Part shown: positions 34,619 through 42,633 of the stretch, piece after piece
How the letters are laid out: every line of letters starts with the position of its first letter
Numbering within the stretch: the stretch's first letter is position 1
DNA from: Plantactinospora endophytica
GTDB lineage: Bacteria > Actinomycetota > Actinomycetes > Mycobacteriales > Micromonosporaceae
Length of the DNA stretch: 64,000 nt
Direction of reading: 5' to 3'
NCBI RefSeq assembly: GCF_016862915.1
Contig: NZ_BONW01000039.1
Coordinates: 124,001-188,000 of the forward strand
Position numbers and translations under genes: made by a program
Notes under the pieces: generated by a model
The model's database searches: none
Told to the model about the DNA's origin: nothing
The model's input: only the letters and a program-made list of their open reading frames with translations

Positions 34619-36349
34619 GTGCGAGCGACCATCCGGGCGATCCTCGCCCGCCGAACCGTACCGGCCGAGGGGCGGCCAGCCAGGCAGCGGCGTACCCGGG
34701 TCCGGGCCCTCGCGGTCGCGGTCGCGCTGACCGCCGCCGTCGGTGCCGGCGCGGTGGTACTGACCGGCGCCGCCGCCGATCCGGGCGAACCGGACGCCCG
34801 ACGCTCCGATGCCGGCGACCGTCCGACGGCCGCCGTGGTCAGGACGACTGCCGGTACCGTCCGGGGCAGTGTCGCGGCCGACCACCGCACGTTTGCCGGC
34901 ATCCCGTACGCGGCCCCGCCGGTCGGGCAGCTCCGCTGGGCCTCGCCGCACCCGGTCGCGCCCTGGCCCGGGGTACGGGACGCGACCAGCCCCGGTATGG
35001 CCTGCGCACAGCTTGCCGGCCTGCCGATGGACCGGCCGAGCGACTCCGAGGACTGCCTGTACCTGAACGTCACCACCCCGACCGTCCGGCCGGGCGCGAA
35101 GCTGCCGGTGATGGTCTGGCTGCACGGCGGCCACTTCCTGTTCGGCCAGGGCGACGTCTACGGCGGGCGGGCGCTGGCGGTGCCGGGCGACGTCGTCGTC
35201 GTCACGCCGAACTACCGGCTCGGCCCGCTCGGCTTCCTGGCCCACCCGGCTCTGGACCGGGCGCCCGGACAGGCCACGTCGGGCAACTTCGGCTTGGAGG
35301 ACCAGCAGGCCGCGCTGCGCTGGGTACGGGACAACGCGGCCGCCTTCGGCGGCGATCCCGGCAACGTCACCCTGTTCGGCCAGTCGGCGGGCGCCACCAG
35401 CGTCTGCGCGCACCTGGCCGCGCCCGCCTCGGCCGGCCTGTTCGACAAGGTGATCATCCAGAGCAACTCGTGCACCAGCCCGCTGCCCGAGCGGCAGGTC
35501 GCCGAGCGGCAGGGTGCCACGTTGGTGGCCGAACTCGGCTGCACCGACCATCCGGCCGGGGTCGCCGGTTGCCTGCGCGACAGGTCGCCGGCGGAGTTGC
35601 TGGCCAAGGCCGGATATCCCGGTCTCGGATTCGACTCCGGCCCGTCGGCCGGCGGGTCGGTGCTGCCGGTCGACCCGGCCCGTGCGCTGGCCACCGGCCG
35701 GTTCCACCGGGTACCGGTGCTGACCGGGGTCACCTCCGACGAGTACCGCGCCCAGCTCTGGGGGATGGAGCGGTCGGGCGCGAACTGTCCGGACGGGCCG
35801 GGCACCGGCCGGTGTGCCCTCACCGAGCGGCAGTACCGCGCGCAGCTCGACGCCACCTTCGGAACCAACGCGCCCGCCGTGCGGGCCCGCTACCCGCGCG
35901 GGAGCTACGGCTCCGCCAGCGAGGCACTCGCCGCGGTGCTGACCGATCACGAGTACGTCCGCCCGACGCTCGACGCCGCCGCCCAGTTCGCCGGGTACGT
36001 GCCGAGCTACGTCTACGAGTTCGCCGACCGGTTCGCCCCGTGGTTCGCGGCCGAACCCGCGCCGAGCTTCCCGACCGGCGCCTACCACCTGGCCGAACTG
36101 CCGTACCTGTTCGAGGTCGGCTACGCGGCACCGCTCGATCCCGGGCAGCGGGCGCTGGCCGACGAGATGGTCAGGTACTGGACCCGGTTCGCCCGCACCG
36201 GTGACCCGAACGGTCCGGGCAGCGCCGCCTGGGCCAAGTACGACGACCGGTCCCGGTACGTCCAGTCACTCGCGCCGGGTCGGGGCGGGATCGGCCGGAC
36301 CGACCTGGCCCGAAACCACCGCTACGACTTCTGGCGCTCGCTGGGCTGA
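34619..36349 (+). CDS. Secreted type B carboxylesterase/lipase
   Basis: 576 residues from the GTG at 34619 (GGAGGACGACT upstream). N-terminal Tat/Sec-like basic segment with a hydrophobic stretch (about 28-52). Type B esterase motifs: TFAGIPYAAPPVGQLRW, SEDCLYLNV, oxyanion HGGHF, nucleophile Ser256 in GQSAGAT, acid in GVTSDEYRAQ, and His in TGAYHLAELPYLF. It probably hydrolyses esters outside the cell. Divergent from the GntR/TetR regulator and overlapping the convergent SARP gene by 84 bp at the 3' end. Confidence 0.92.
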   Translation: MRATIRAILARRTVPAEGRPARQRRTRVRALAVAVALTAAVGAGAVVLTGAAADPGEPDARRSDAGDRPTAAVVRTTAGTVRGSVAADHRTFAGIPYAAPPVGQLRWASPHPVAPWPGVRDATSPGMACAQLAGLPMDRPSDSEDCLYLNVTTPTVRPGAKLPVMVWLHGGHFLFGQGDVYGGRALAVPGDVVVVTPNYRLGPLGFLAHPALDRAPGQATSGNFGLEDQQAALRWVRDNAAAFGGDPGNVTLFGQSAGATSVCAHLAAPASAGLFDKVIIQSNSCTSPLPERQVAERQGATLVAELGCTDHPAGVAGCLRDRSPAELLAKAGYPGLGFDSGPSAGGSVLPVDPARALATGRFHRVPVLTGVTSDEYRAQLWGMERSGANCPDGPGTGRCALTERQYRAQLDATFGTNAPAVRARYPRGSYGSASEALAAVLTDHEYVRPTLDAAAQFAGYVPSYVYEFADRFAPWFAAEPAPSFPTGAYHLAELPYLFEVGYAAPLDPGQRALADEMVRYWTRFARTGDPNGPGSAAWAKYDDRSRYVQSLAPGRGGIGRTDLARNHRYDFWRSLG

Positions 36350-39346
36350 CGGGGCGTACTGCGGGACCGCCCGGCGCGGTGCGGGAATGCCGGCGCCGAT
36401 CCGTCGGGGCAGTGGCTCGGTCTGGTCGGTGGGGCAGAGGGTCGGGGTCGCCCGGGGGGCGACTCCGATCCGTCGGATCACCCCGCGCAGCGTCCCCGGC
36501 TTCCTGGGCGCGGCGGGCTCGTCGGCGCCGCGCCGGACGCCGGTACGCTCGCCGACCGGGCCGGGGCGGCCGGCTGGTGCCGCACCGACCGCCGACGGAG
36601 TCGACCGCTGGCCGGCCAGCCACTGCACGGTCGCGCAGGCCGCCGCCCGGTCCGGATCGCCCAGCTCGTCGAAGAGCCGCCGGGCGTTCCGGGCCGCCGC
36701 CCAGGCTGCGGCGGGCTCGGCCCGGGCCAGCAGCAACAGGGCGTTGCTCAGCGACAGCAGGGCTTGGCCCCGGTGCGGGCCGGTGCGGTTCCGCAGCGCG
36801 GTACGCCCGTGCTCGACGGCCCGCTGCCACAACCCGGTGAACCCGCGCAGGTGCAGGAAGTTGGTCGTCGCCACGGCGAGCCGCCAGGCCAGCTCGGTGT
36901 CGCCCAGCGCACCGGCCTGCTCGGCGGCGCCGACCACCAGTTGCCGTTCGGCGGCGAGCCAGCCGAGCGGGTCCGCGTCGACGGCGGCCAGCAGGTCGGC
37001 GTCCGGTCCGAACCCCTCCGGCAGGCCGATCGCGCCGGCCGGGAAGACCTGATCGGCCAGTTGCCGGTCGGCCCGCAGCGCGAGATCGAGCAGGCACCAG
37101 TACGCCCGGCGGTGTGCCGTCGCCCGCAGCGGCGCCGGATCGTCGAGGCCGATCCGCTCCCGCGCGTACAGCCGGACCAGTTCCGGCATCCGGTAGCGGG
37201 GCAGCCCGGTGCGGTTGTCCGGCACCGGGTGCACCAGTCCGGCGTCCACCAGGTCGGTCAGCGCCTGCTCGGCGGTGCTCCGGTCGGTGTCCAGCAGCGG
37301 TACGCCGAGCCAGCCGGGGAACTCGGCCACCGGCAGCGCGCCGAGGCGCCGCAGCAGGGTCGCGGGCTCTGCCGCCAGCCGCCGGTACGCGCCGGCCAGC
37401 CCGCGCCGTACGTCCCGGTCGCCGTCGGCGAGCCGGTCGAGCCGCCGGGTACCGTCGGCGAGTCGTTCCACGGTCTGCACCAGGGACCGGTCCGCGCGGG
37501 CCGCGAGCCGGCTTCCGGTGACCCGGATCGCCAACGGGAGCCGGTCGCAGAGCTGGACCACCCGGTGCGCGGCCGGCAGGTCGGCGGCGAACCGTTCCGG
37601 CAGCATTCCGGTGAGCAGCTTGACCGCCGGTTCGACCGGCAGCACGTCGAGCGTGATCGGCTGGGCGCCGTCCAGCCCGGCCAGCGGGCGCCGGGCGGTG
37701 ACCAGGGCCGCCGAGCCCGGACCGGTGGGCAGCAGCGGGCGTACCTGGTTCTCGTCGACGGCGCCGTCGAGCAGCACCAGCAGCCGGCGCTGTGCCACCA
37801 CCGAGCGGTAGAGGTCCCGTCGCTCGGTACGCCCCGCCGGCACCGACTCCCCGGGTACGCCGAGTGCGGACAGGAAGCCGCCGAGCACCTCGTACGGGTC
37901 CACCGGTACGCCCCGGTCGTCGACGAGGTCGGCGTAGAGGCAGCCGTCCGGGTGGGCGGTACCGGCGTCCCAGCCGGCCCGGACCGCCAGCGCCGTCTTG
38001 CCGACGCCGGGCAGGCCGGAGAGGACCAGCACGACCGGTCCGGAGCGGCCGGTGCCGTCGTCGCCGAAGCGGCTGGCGTCGTCAGCGCCGAGCGCGCGCC
38101 GGATCCGGGCCAGTTCGGTCTCCCGCCCGACGAAGTCGGCCACCGTGGCCGGCAGTTGCCGTGGCGTGACCGACACCTCCCCGGCCGGGCCGGTGATGTC
38201 GCCGGGACATCCGGGCGTACCGTCCCGGCCGCTCGGTCGGCGGCGGGCCGGCCCGCCCGGTTGCCCACCGGGACGCTGGCCGGGGATGCCACCCGGCCGG
38301 CGGGCCGGCCGTCCGGTCGCCCGGCGGCGGACCGGTGGGCCGCCCGGTCGCCGTCCCGGCCGGTTCGACTCGGTACCGCCCAGGTGGACGTCGGTGCCGC
38401 TGGTTGGGACGGCGGCCGTCATCGGGTCGAGGGCCGGTTCGGCGTGGACGGGTGTGGTGACGAGCGGTTCGGTGTGGACGGGCGTCGTCAGGGCCGGTAC
38501 CAGGTGGACGGGTGTGGTGCGGGCCGGTGCCGGGTGGGCGGGAGGGCCGAGCGGCGGGCGGACCCGGGTCAGCGCGTCCGAGGCCACGGCCGGCGGGTCC
38601 AGCGCCGGATCGCGGTTGAGGATCTGCCGGTGCAGCGCGGCGAGTCGCGGGCTCGGTTCGATGCCCACCTCGTCGGCCAGCCGCTGCCGGAAGCTCTGGT
38701 AGGCCGCGAGCGCCTCGGTCACCCGGCCGGACCGGTAGAGCGCGAGCACCAGGTCCTCGCGGAACCGCTCGTTGAACGGATCACCGGCGGCCAGCCCGAC
38801 CAGTTCGGTGACCAGGTCGGCGTGCCGGCCGAGGGCGAGTTCGAGTTCGATGCAACGGGCCCGGACAGCGGCCCGACGCTCGGCCAGCAGGGTTCCCGCC
38901 GTCTCGACCAGCCGGCCGCTCACCCCGGCCAGTGCCGGTCCGCGCCACAGGTCGAGCGCGGACCGGAACCAGTCGACGGCCTCGGCGGGCCGGCCGGCCA
39001 CGACCGCCCGCTCCGCGTCGGCGACGTGCTGCTCGAACAGCAGCGCGTCGACCTCGACGGGCGTCGCGGCGAGCCGGTAGCCGGCGCTGTCGGTGAACAC
39101 CACCGGTCCGGGCGCACCGGCCTGGACGAGCAGTCGGCGCAACTGGGACACCACGATGGTCAGTTGGGAGCGGGCCGTCGACGGCGCGTGCCAACCCCAG
39201 ACCGCCTCGATCAGCCGGTCGGTCGGCACCGTCCGGTTGGCCTCCAGGAGCAGGGTGGCGAGCAGCGTCGCCACCCGTGCACTCCGGATCCGGAGCGGAG
39301 CACCGGCAACCTCGACCGACAGGGGACCCAGGATTCTGAACCGCAT
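36266..39346 (-). CDS. SARP/AfsR-type transcriptional regulator (HTH-BTAD-NB-ARC)
   Basis: 1026 residues. OmpR-like winged helix (about 1-95; MRFRILGPLSVEVAGAPL), BTAD (100-245; VDALLFEQHVADAERAV, EVGIEPSPRLAALHRQIL), a Pro/Arg-rich linker with repeated TTPVH units (about 275-395), then an NB-ARC ATPase (Walker A GLPGVGKT at 444-451, Walker B-like LLVLLDGAVDENQV) and a helical region to about 930. The end (930-1026) is low complexity and overlaps the esterase. Large SARPs activate secondary-metabolite or stress genes; a biosynthetic cluster is not visible next to it. GGAGACGAGT precedes the ATG. Confidence 0.92.
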   Translation of the reverse strand: MRFRILGPLSVEVAGAPLRIRSARVATLLATLLLEANRTVPTDRLIEAVWGWHAPSTARSQLTIVVSQLRRLLVQAGAPGPVVFTDSAGYRLAATPVEVDALLFEQHVADAERAVVAGRPAEAVDWFRSALDLWRGPALAGVSGRLVETAGTLLAERRAAVRARCIELELALGRHADLVTELVGLAAGDPFNERFREDLVLALYRSGRVTEALAAYQSFRQRLADEVGIEPSPRLAALHRQILNRDPALDPPAVASDALTRVRPPLGPPAHPAPARTTPVHLVPALTTPVHTEPLVTTPVHAEPALDPMTAAVPTSGTDVHLGGTESNRPGRRPGGPPVRRRATGRPARRPGGIPGQRPGGQPGGPARRRPSGRDGTPGCPGDITGPAGEVSVTPRQLPATVADFVGRETELARIRRALGADDASRFGDDGTGRSGPVVLVLSGLPGVGKTALAVRAGWDAGTAHPDGCLYADLVDDRGVPVDPYEVLGGFLSALGVPGESVPAGRTERRDLYRSVVAQRRLLVLLDGAVDENQVRPLLPTGPGSAALVTARRPLAGLDGAQPITLDVLPVEPAVKLLTGMLPERFAADLPAAHRVVQLCDRLPLAIRVTGSRLAARADRSLVQTVERLADGTRRLDRLADGDRDVRRGLAGAYRRLAAEPATLLRRLGALPVAEFPGWLGVPLLDTDRSTAEQALTDLVDAGLVHPVPDNRTGLPRYRMPELVRLYARERIGLDDPAPLRATAHRRAYWCLLDLALRADRQLADQVFPAGAIGLPEGFGPDADLLAAVDADPLGWLAAERQLVVGAAEQAGALGDTELAWRLAVATTNFLHLRGFTGLWQRAVEHGRTALRNRTGPHRGQALLSLSNALLLLARAEPAAAWAAARNARRLFDELGDPDRAAACATVQWLAGQRSTPSAVGAAPAGRPGPVGERTGVRRGADEPAAPRKPGTLRGVIRRIGVAPRATPTLCPTDQTEPLPRRIGAGIPAPRRAVPQYAPSAQRAPEVVAVVSGQVGPADPAPTRRE

Positions 39347-39604
39347 ACTCGTCTCCGCCGCGTCGCCGAAGCGACAGCCGTACGACTGCCCGAGGCCGAG
39401 CCTCGTCCAACCGGCGAGGCCGAGCCAGGGACAGCTGACCCGGCCGGCCGGGAGGATCGCCCGACACGCCGGGCAGCGTCCGGGCCGCCGGCCGGTCGGT
39501 CGAGCGTCGGCCGCCCGATCAGCGCGGATGTCCGACCTGAACAGCGTGACCTGACCGGCCCGTCCGCCATCCCGGCGACGACGGACCGCCAGGGGCGCGG
39601 AGGT

Positions 39605-39736
39605 TCAGTCGAGGGCCAGGTTGACCAGTACGGTCAGCGCGATCGAGCCGAGTATCGAGAGCAGGATCATCAGCAGGCAGCCCGGTCCACCACCGAGCGG
39701 GCGTACGTCGACGCGGCCGAATCGCATCGCGATCAC
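39605..39736 (-). CDS. Small single-span membrane protein
   Basis: 43 residues: a short charged head (MRFGRVDVRPLGGGPG) then a hydrophobic helix CLLMILLSILGSIALTVLVN. The GTG at 39736 overlaps the stop of the F420 oxidoreductase in a GTGA; an ATG at 39727 would give 40 residues. Small proteins of this form follow F420 oxidoreductases in several actinomycetes in my recollection; the function is unknown. Confidence 0.65.
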   Translation of the reverse strand: MIAMRFGRVDVRPLGGGPGCLLMILLSILGSIALTVLVNLALD

Positions 39737-40695
39737 AGTTCCCGGAGCCGGGGCAGCAGCTCGTGCTCGGCCCAGTCCAGGAACATCGGCTGGCTCTCCA
39801 CCCCGACCTGGAGCATCGCCACGTCGCTGAAACCGGCGTCGACGTACTTGCGGACCGCCGCCACGTGCGTCTCCAGGTCCGGCCCGCAGGGGACCACCTG
39901 CGCGATGTCCTCGGGCCGGACCGCCTCGCTGGCGCTGACGAACGACTCCGGGCCGGGCAGCTCCGCCTTGACCGTCCAGTTCAGGGCGGCCCAGCGCCAC
40001 TGCTCGTGTGCCGTCTTGACACAGTCGTCGGTGTCCGGCCCGTAGCAGATCGTCGCCTGCCCGTAACGCGGCTTGCCGGCGCCGCCGCGCTGGTCGTACA
40101 TCCTGACCACCGCCGGGTCCGCGACGTCGCAGACGAGCGCGTCGGCGTACTCGGTGGCCAGCTCGACGGAGTGCGGCCCGGAGGCCGCGACGGCGATCGG
40201 GACCGGCGTGTCCGGCCGGTCCCAGAGGTACGCCTCGGGCACCTCGAAGTGGTTGCCGGAGTAGGAAAGGTTGTCGCCGTCGAGCAGTGGCCGGATGATC
40301 TGCAACGCCTCCTCCAGCATCTCGTGCCGCTGGTGCACGTGCGGCCAGGCGCCCACCACGTGTTCGTTGAGGTTCTCCCCGGCGCCGAGCGAGAGGGTGA
40401 ACCGGCCGTCCGACATCACCCCGATCGTCGCCGCCTTCTGCGCCACCACCGCCGGGTGGTAGCGCCGGATCGGGCAGGTGATGTACGTCATCAGCCTGAC
40501 CCGGGAGGTGGCGTGGGCGACCGCGCCGAGCACCGCCCAGGCGTAGGGGGAGTGGCCCTGCTCGGCCAGCCACGGGTAGTAGTGGTCGGAGATGACCAAG
40601 TAGTCGAATCCGGCCCGCTCCGCCCGGATCGCCTGGTCGACCAGGTCCTTCGGGCCGGTCTGTTCACACATCAGCGTGTAGCCCACCCCGACCAT
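39733..40695 (-). CDS. F420-dependent LLM-class oxidoreductase (TIGR03557-like)
   Basis: 320 residues; ATG at 40695 with GGAGGAGG upstream. Luciferase-like monooxygenase fold: MVGVGYTLMCEQTGPKDLVDQAIRAERAGFDYLVISDHYYPW, SRVRLMTYITCPIRRYHPAVVAQKAATI, FTLSLGAGENLNEHVVG, VPIAVAASGPHSVELA. This is the F420 glucose-6-phosphate dehydrogenase-like branch. It should transfer hydride to or from coenzyme F420; the substrate is unknown. A small membrane protein gene is coupled downstream. Confidence 0.9.
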   Translation of the reverse strand: MVGVGYTLMCEQTGPKDLVDQAIRAERAGFDYLVISDHYYPWLAEQGHSPYAWAVLGAVAHATSRVRLMTYITCPIRRYHPAVVAQKAATIGVMSDGRFTLSLGAGENLNEHVVGAWPHVHQRHEMLEEALQIIRPLLDGDNLSYSGNHFEVPEAYLWDRPDTPVPIAVAASGPHSVELATEYADALVCDVADPAVVRMYDQRGGAGKPRYGQATICYGPDTDDCVKTAHEQWRWAALNWTVKAELPGPESFVSASEAVRPEDIAQVVPCGPDLETHVAAVRKYVDAGFSDVAMLQVGVESQPMFLDWAEHELLPRLREL

Positions 40696-40796
40696 GCCGA
40701 CCTCCTCCGTCGTCCGATTCCCGTTGTCTACCCCGCCTCGCGGAGGTAAACCCCGGTGCGCCGCCCCGGCCGCTGACATCGGGTGCAGTGATGTCC

Positions 40797-40846
40797 TTGA
40801 CTATCCGTCGGCGTCGGGGGTAGGTTCGTCCTTAACCGGTTAAGGA
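40797..40846 (+). promoter_or_regulatory. Promoter with LacI-type palindromic operator
   Basis: TTGACT (40797-40802) and TAGGTT (40821-40826) are spaced 18. Immediately after the -10, an 18-bp perfect palindrome TCCTTAACCGGTTAAGGA (40829-40846) with a central CG covers the predicted start site. LacI-family operators have this centre. The same TTAACCGGTT core recurs at the mannanase promoter. Confidence 0.65.
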
Positions 40847-40878
40847 TCACCGGTGCATCATCCTTGTGGTGGGGATGA

Positions 40879-40919
40879 CGGCGCCCGTGGCGGTCGGTCA
40901 CCGCACCGCCCGGGCGCCG
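40879..40919 (+). ncRNA. Strong hairpin ending a possible 85-90-nt RNA
   Basis: CGGCGCCCG/CGGGCGCCG (9 bp) and GGCGGT/ACCGCC (6 bp) with one bulged base and a 10-base loop form a 15-bp stem. A transcript from the promoter at 40797-40826 would start near 40833 and reach the end of this hairpin after about 87 nt, without a convincing frame. Terminated small RNA, attenuator for the peptidase gene, or plain leader are all possible. Confidence 0.35.
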
Positions 40920-41038
40920 CCCTTCGTCCATGACGCGTCGAGACCGTCGGCCGGACGCGGCGCTGGTGCGGACCGTACGGGACCGGCGTCCGTTCGGTCC
41001 TTCCCCCGGGGTCAGCGGCCGTATTAACGTGTCCGACC

Positions 41039-42451
41039 ATGGTGATCTCTCGACGGGTCGGTGCCGTGCTGGCAGCCACGACCGTCACGCTCTCGCTCGG
41101 CGCCACTCCCGCCACGGCCACCGGCCGGGGCCACGGGCACGGCGGCACCGGGGCACCGGGCGCGCCCGGCGTCGGCGACGGCTACTTCCCGGCCGCCGGC
41201 AACGGCGGGTACGACGTGCTCCACTACGGACTCGACATCCGCTACGAGCCGACCAGCCGGGCCTTCACCGGGGTCGCCACGCTCAGTGCCCGGGCCACCG
41301 ACCGGCTCTCCCGGTTCAACCTGGACCTGCGCGGCTTCGAGGTGCGCTCGGTGACCGTCGACGGCCGACCGGCCCGCTTCGACCGGGACGGCCAGGAACT
41401 GCGGATCTCGCCGCCGCGCGGTCTCGCCAAGGGCGAGCGGTTCACCGTGGTGGTCCGGTACGACGGCACCACCGGCCGGCCGACCGACATCGAGGGCGCG
41501 CTCTACGGCTGGGTCTCCACCCCGGACGGCTCCTTCGTGGCCAACGAGCCCGACGGCGCCTCCACCTGGTACCCGGTCAACGACCACCCCACCGACAAGG
41601 CCAGCTACGACTTCCGGCTCACGGTACCGGCCGGGAAGACCGCGGTCGCCAACGGCGAACTCGTCGAGCAGCGGACGAAGAACGGCTGGACCACCTTCGT
41701 CTGGCGGGCCCGTGACCCGATGGCCAGCTACCTCTCCACCGCGTCGGTCGGCGACTACGAGCTGCGCCGCAGCACCGGCCCGCGCGGCCTGCCGATCATC
41801 GACGCGATCGACCGGGACCTCGGACCGGACGCCGCCGACGGGCTGGCCCGGACGAAGGAGATGATCGCGTACTTCACCGAGCTGTTCGGCCGGTACCCGT
41901 TCACCTCCTACGGGGCGATCGTCGACGACGACGAGGACGCGGGGTACGCGCTGGAGACCCAGACCAGGCCGATCTACTCCGGCCCGCCGAGCGAGGGCAC
42001 GGTCGCGCACGAGCTGGCCCACCAGTGGTACGGCAACAGCGTCAGCCCGGCCCGTTGGCAGGAGATCTGGCTCAACGAGGGGTTCGCCAGCTATGCCGAG
42101 TGGCTGTGGGAGGAGCACAGCGGTGGGCGTACCGCACAGGCGCGGTTCGACACCAACTACGCCCGGCCGGAGACGGCCAGCTTCTGGAACCCGCCGCCCG
42201 GTGACCCGGGTGCCACCAACCTGTTCGCCGGCTCGGTCTACACCAAGGGCGCGATGACGCTGCACGCGCTGCGTACGAAGATCGGCGACAAGGCGTTCTT
42301 CGCCCTGCTCCGCACCTGGTACGCGGCGAACCGCGACGACACGGTGACCACCGCCGACTTCGTCGAGCTCGCCGAGAAGGTGAGCAAGCGTCAGCTCGAC
42401 GCCTTCTTCCAGACCTGGCTCTACACCCCGGGCAAGCCCGCCTCCTGGTAA
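41039..42451 (+). CDS. Secreted M1-family zinc metallopeptidase
   Basis: 470 residues; ATG at 41039 without a ribosome site, with TATTAA 11 bases upstream, so probably leaderless. Signal peptide about 1-28 (ending ATA), then a His/Gly linker. Domains: M1 N-terminal beta-sandwich (45-240) and the catalytic domain with HELAH (324-328) and E347 in NEGFASY, the HEXXH-X18-E zinc site. It ends at QLDAFFQTWLYTPGKPASW without the C-terminal ARM domain, as in short secreted M1 members. Probable aminopeptidase of the extracellular or surface space. Confidence 0.92.
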   Translation: MVISRRVGAVLAATTVTLSLGATPATATGRGHGHGGTGAPGAPGVGDGYFPAAGNGGYDVLHYGLDIRYEPTSRAFTGVATLSARATDRLSRFNLDLRGFEVRSVTVDGRPARFDRDGQELRISPPRGLAKGERFTVVVRYDGTTGRPTDIEGALYGWVSTPDGSFVANEPDGASTWYPVNDHPTDKASYDFRLTVPAGKTAVANGELVEQRTKNGWTTFVWRARDPMASYLSTASVGDYELRRSTGPRGLPIIDAIDRDLGPDAADGLARTKEMIAYFTELFGRYPFTSYGAIVDDDEDAGYALETQTRPIYSGPPSEGTVAHELAHQWYGNSVSPARWQEIWLNEGFASYAEWLWEEHSGGRTAQARFDTNYARPETASFWNPPPGDPGATNLFAGSVYTKGAMTLHALRTKIGDKAFFALLRTWYAANRDDTVTTADFVELAEKVSKRQLDAFFQTWLYTPGKPASW

Positions 42452-42460
42452 GCACGCTGA

Positions 42461-42497
42461 GTAACCCCTCCGGCCCTGCTGCGGCCGGAGGGGTTAC
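42461..42497 (+). terminator. Terminator of the M1 peptidase gene
   Basis: GTAACCCCTCCGGCC (42461-42475) pairs exactly with 42483-42497 around a 7-base loop: 15-bp stem beginning 10 bases past the stop codon. The mannanase operator follows without a gap. Confidence 0.85.
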
Positions 42498-42534
42498 TTA
42501 ACCGGTTGCGTTAACCGATTCATCGGCCTACCCT
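42498..42534 (+). promoter_or_regulatory. Mannanase promoter with two LacI-type half-operators
   Basis: TTAACCGGTT starts two bases past the terminator stem and GTTAACCGATTC follows at about 42510. The -35 TTGCGT (42506-42511) and -10 TACCCT (42529-42534) are spaced exactly 17; the operators overlap the -35. The first core equals that of the perfect palindrome at 40829-40846. The 5' leader would be about 95 nt. Confidence 0.6.
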
Positions 42535-42633
42535 GATCCGTGCCGTCGCAGGGAGTCGGGTGGTAACTGTCGGGCTGCAGTTACCGATCCCCTCACTTCT
42601 GTCCCCGTCCCGGGGCTCTCCCTGAGGTAGGTC

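Larger units (their letters stand above)
40696..41038. other. Non-coding region with an operator-promoter and hairpin
   Basis: 343 bp between the divergent oxidoreductase and M1 peptidase genes. It contains the promoter/palindrome at 40797-40846, a strong hairpin at 40879-40919 and TATTAA at 41022-41027, 11 bases before the peptidase ATG. A 49-codon frame at about 40875-41025 runs through the hairpin and looks non-coding. Confidence 0.6.

Noticed and set aside
36266-39346. SARP gene considered as marking an antibiotic cluster
   Set aside because: No polyketide, peptide synthetase or terpene genes lie nearby; the neighbours are an esterase and an F420 oxidoreductase.
36764-40045. 1093-residue open frame on the plus strand across the SARP gene
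   Set aside because: It is the antisense shadow of the SARP and F420 oxidoreductase genes, rich in Arg/Gly/Pro with no domain; GC-skewed codons leave few stops on the opposite strand.
40875-41025. Possible 49-codon gene after the palindromic promoter
   Set aside because: It runs through the hairpin, is Arg/Pro/Gly-rich like most shadow frames, and no family is recognised.
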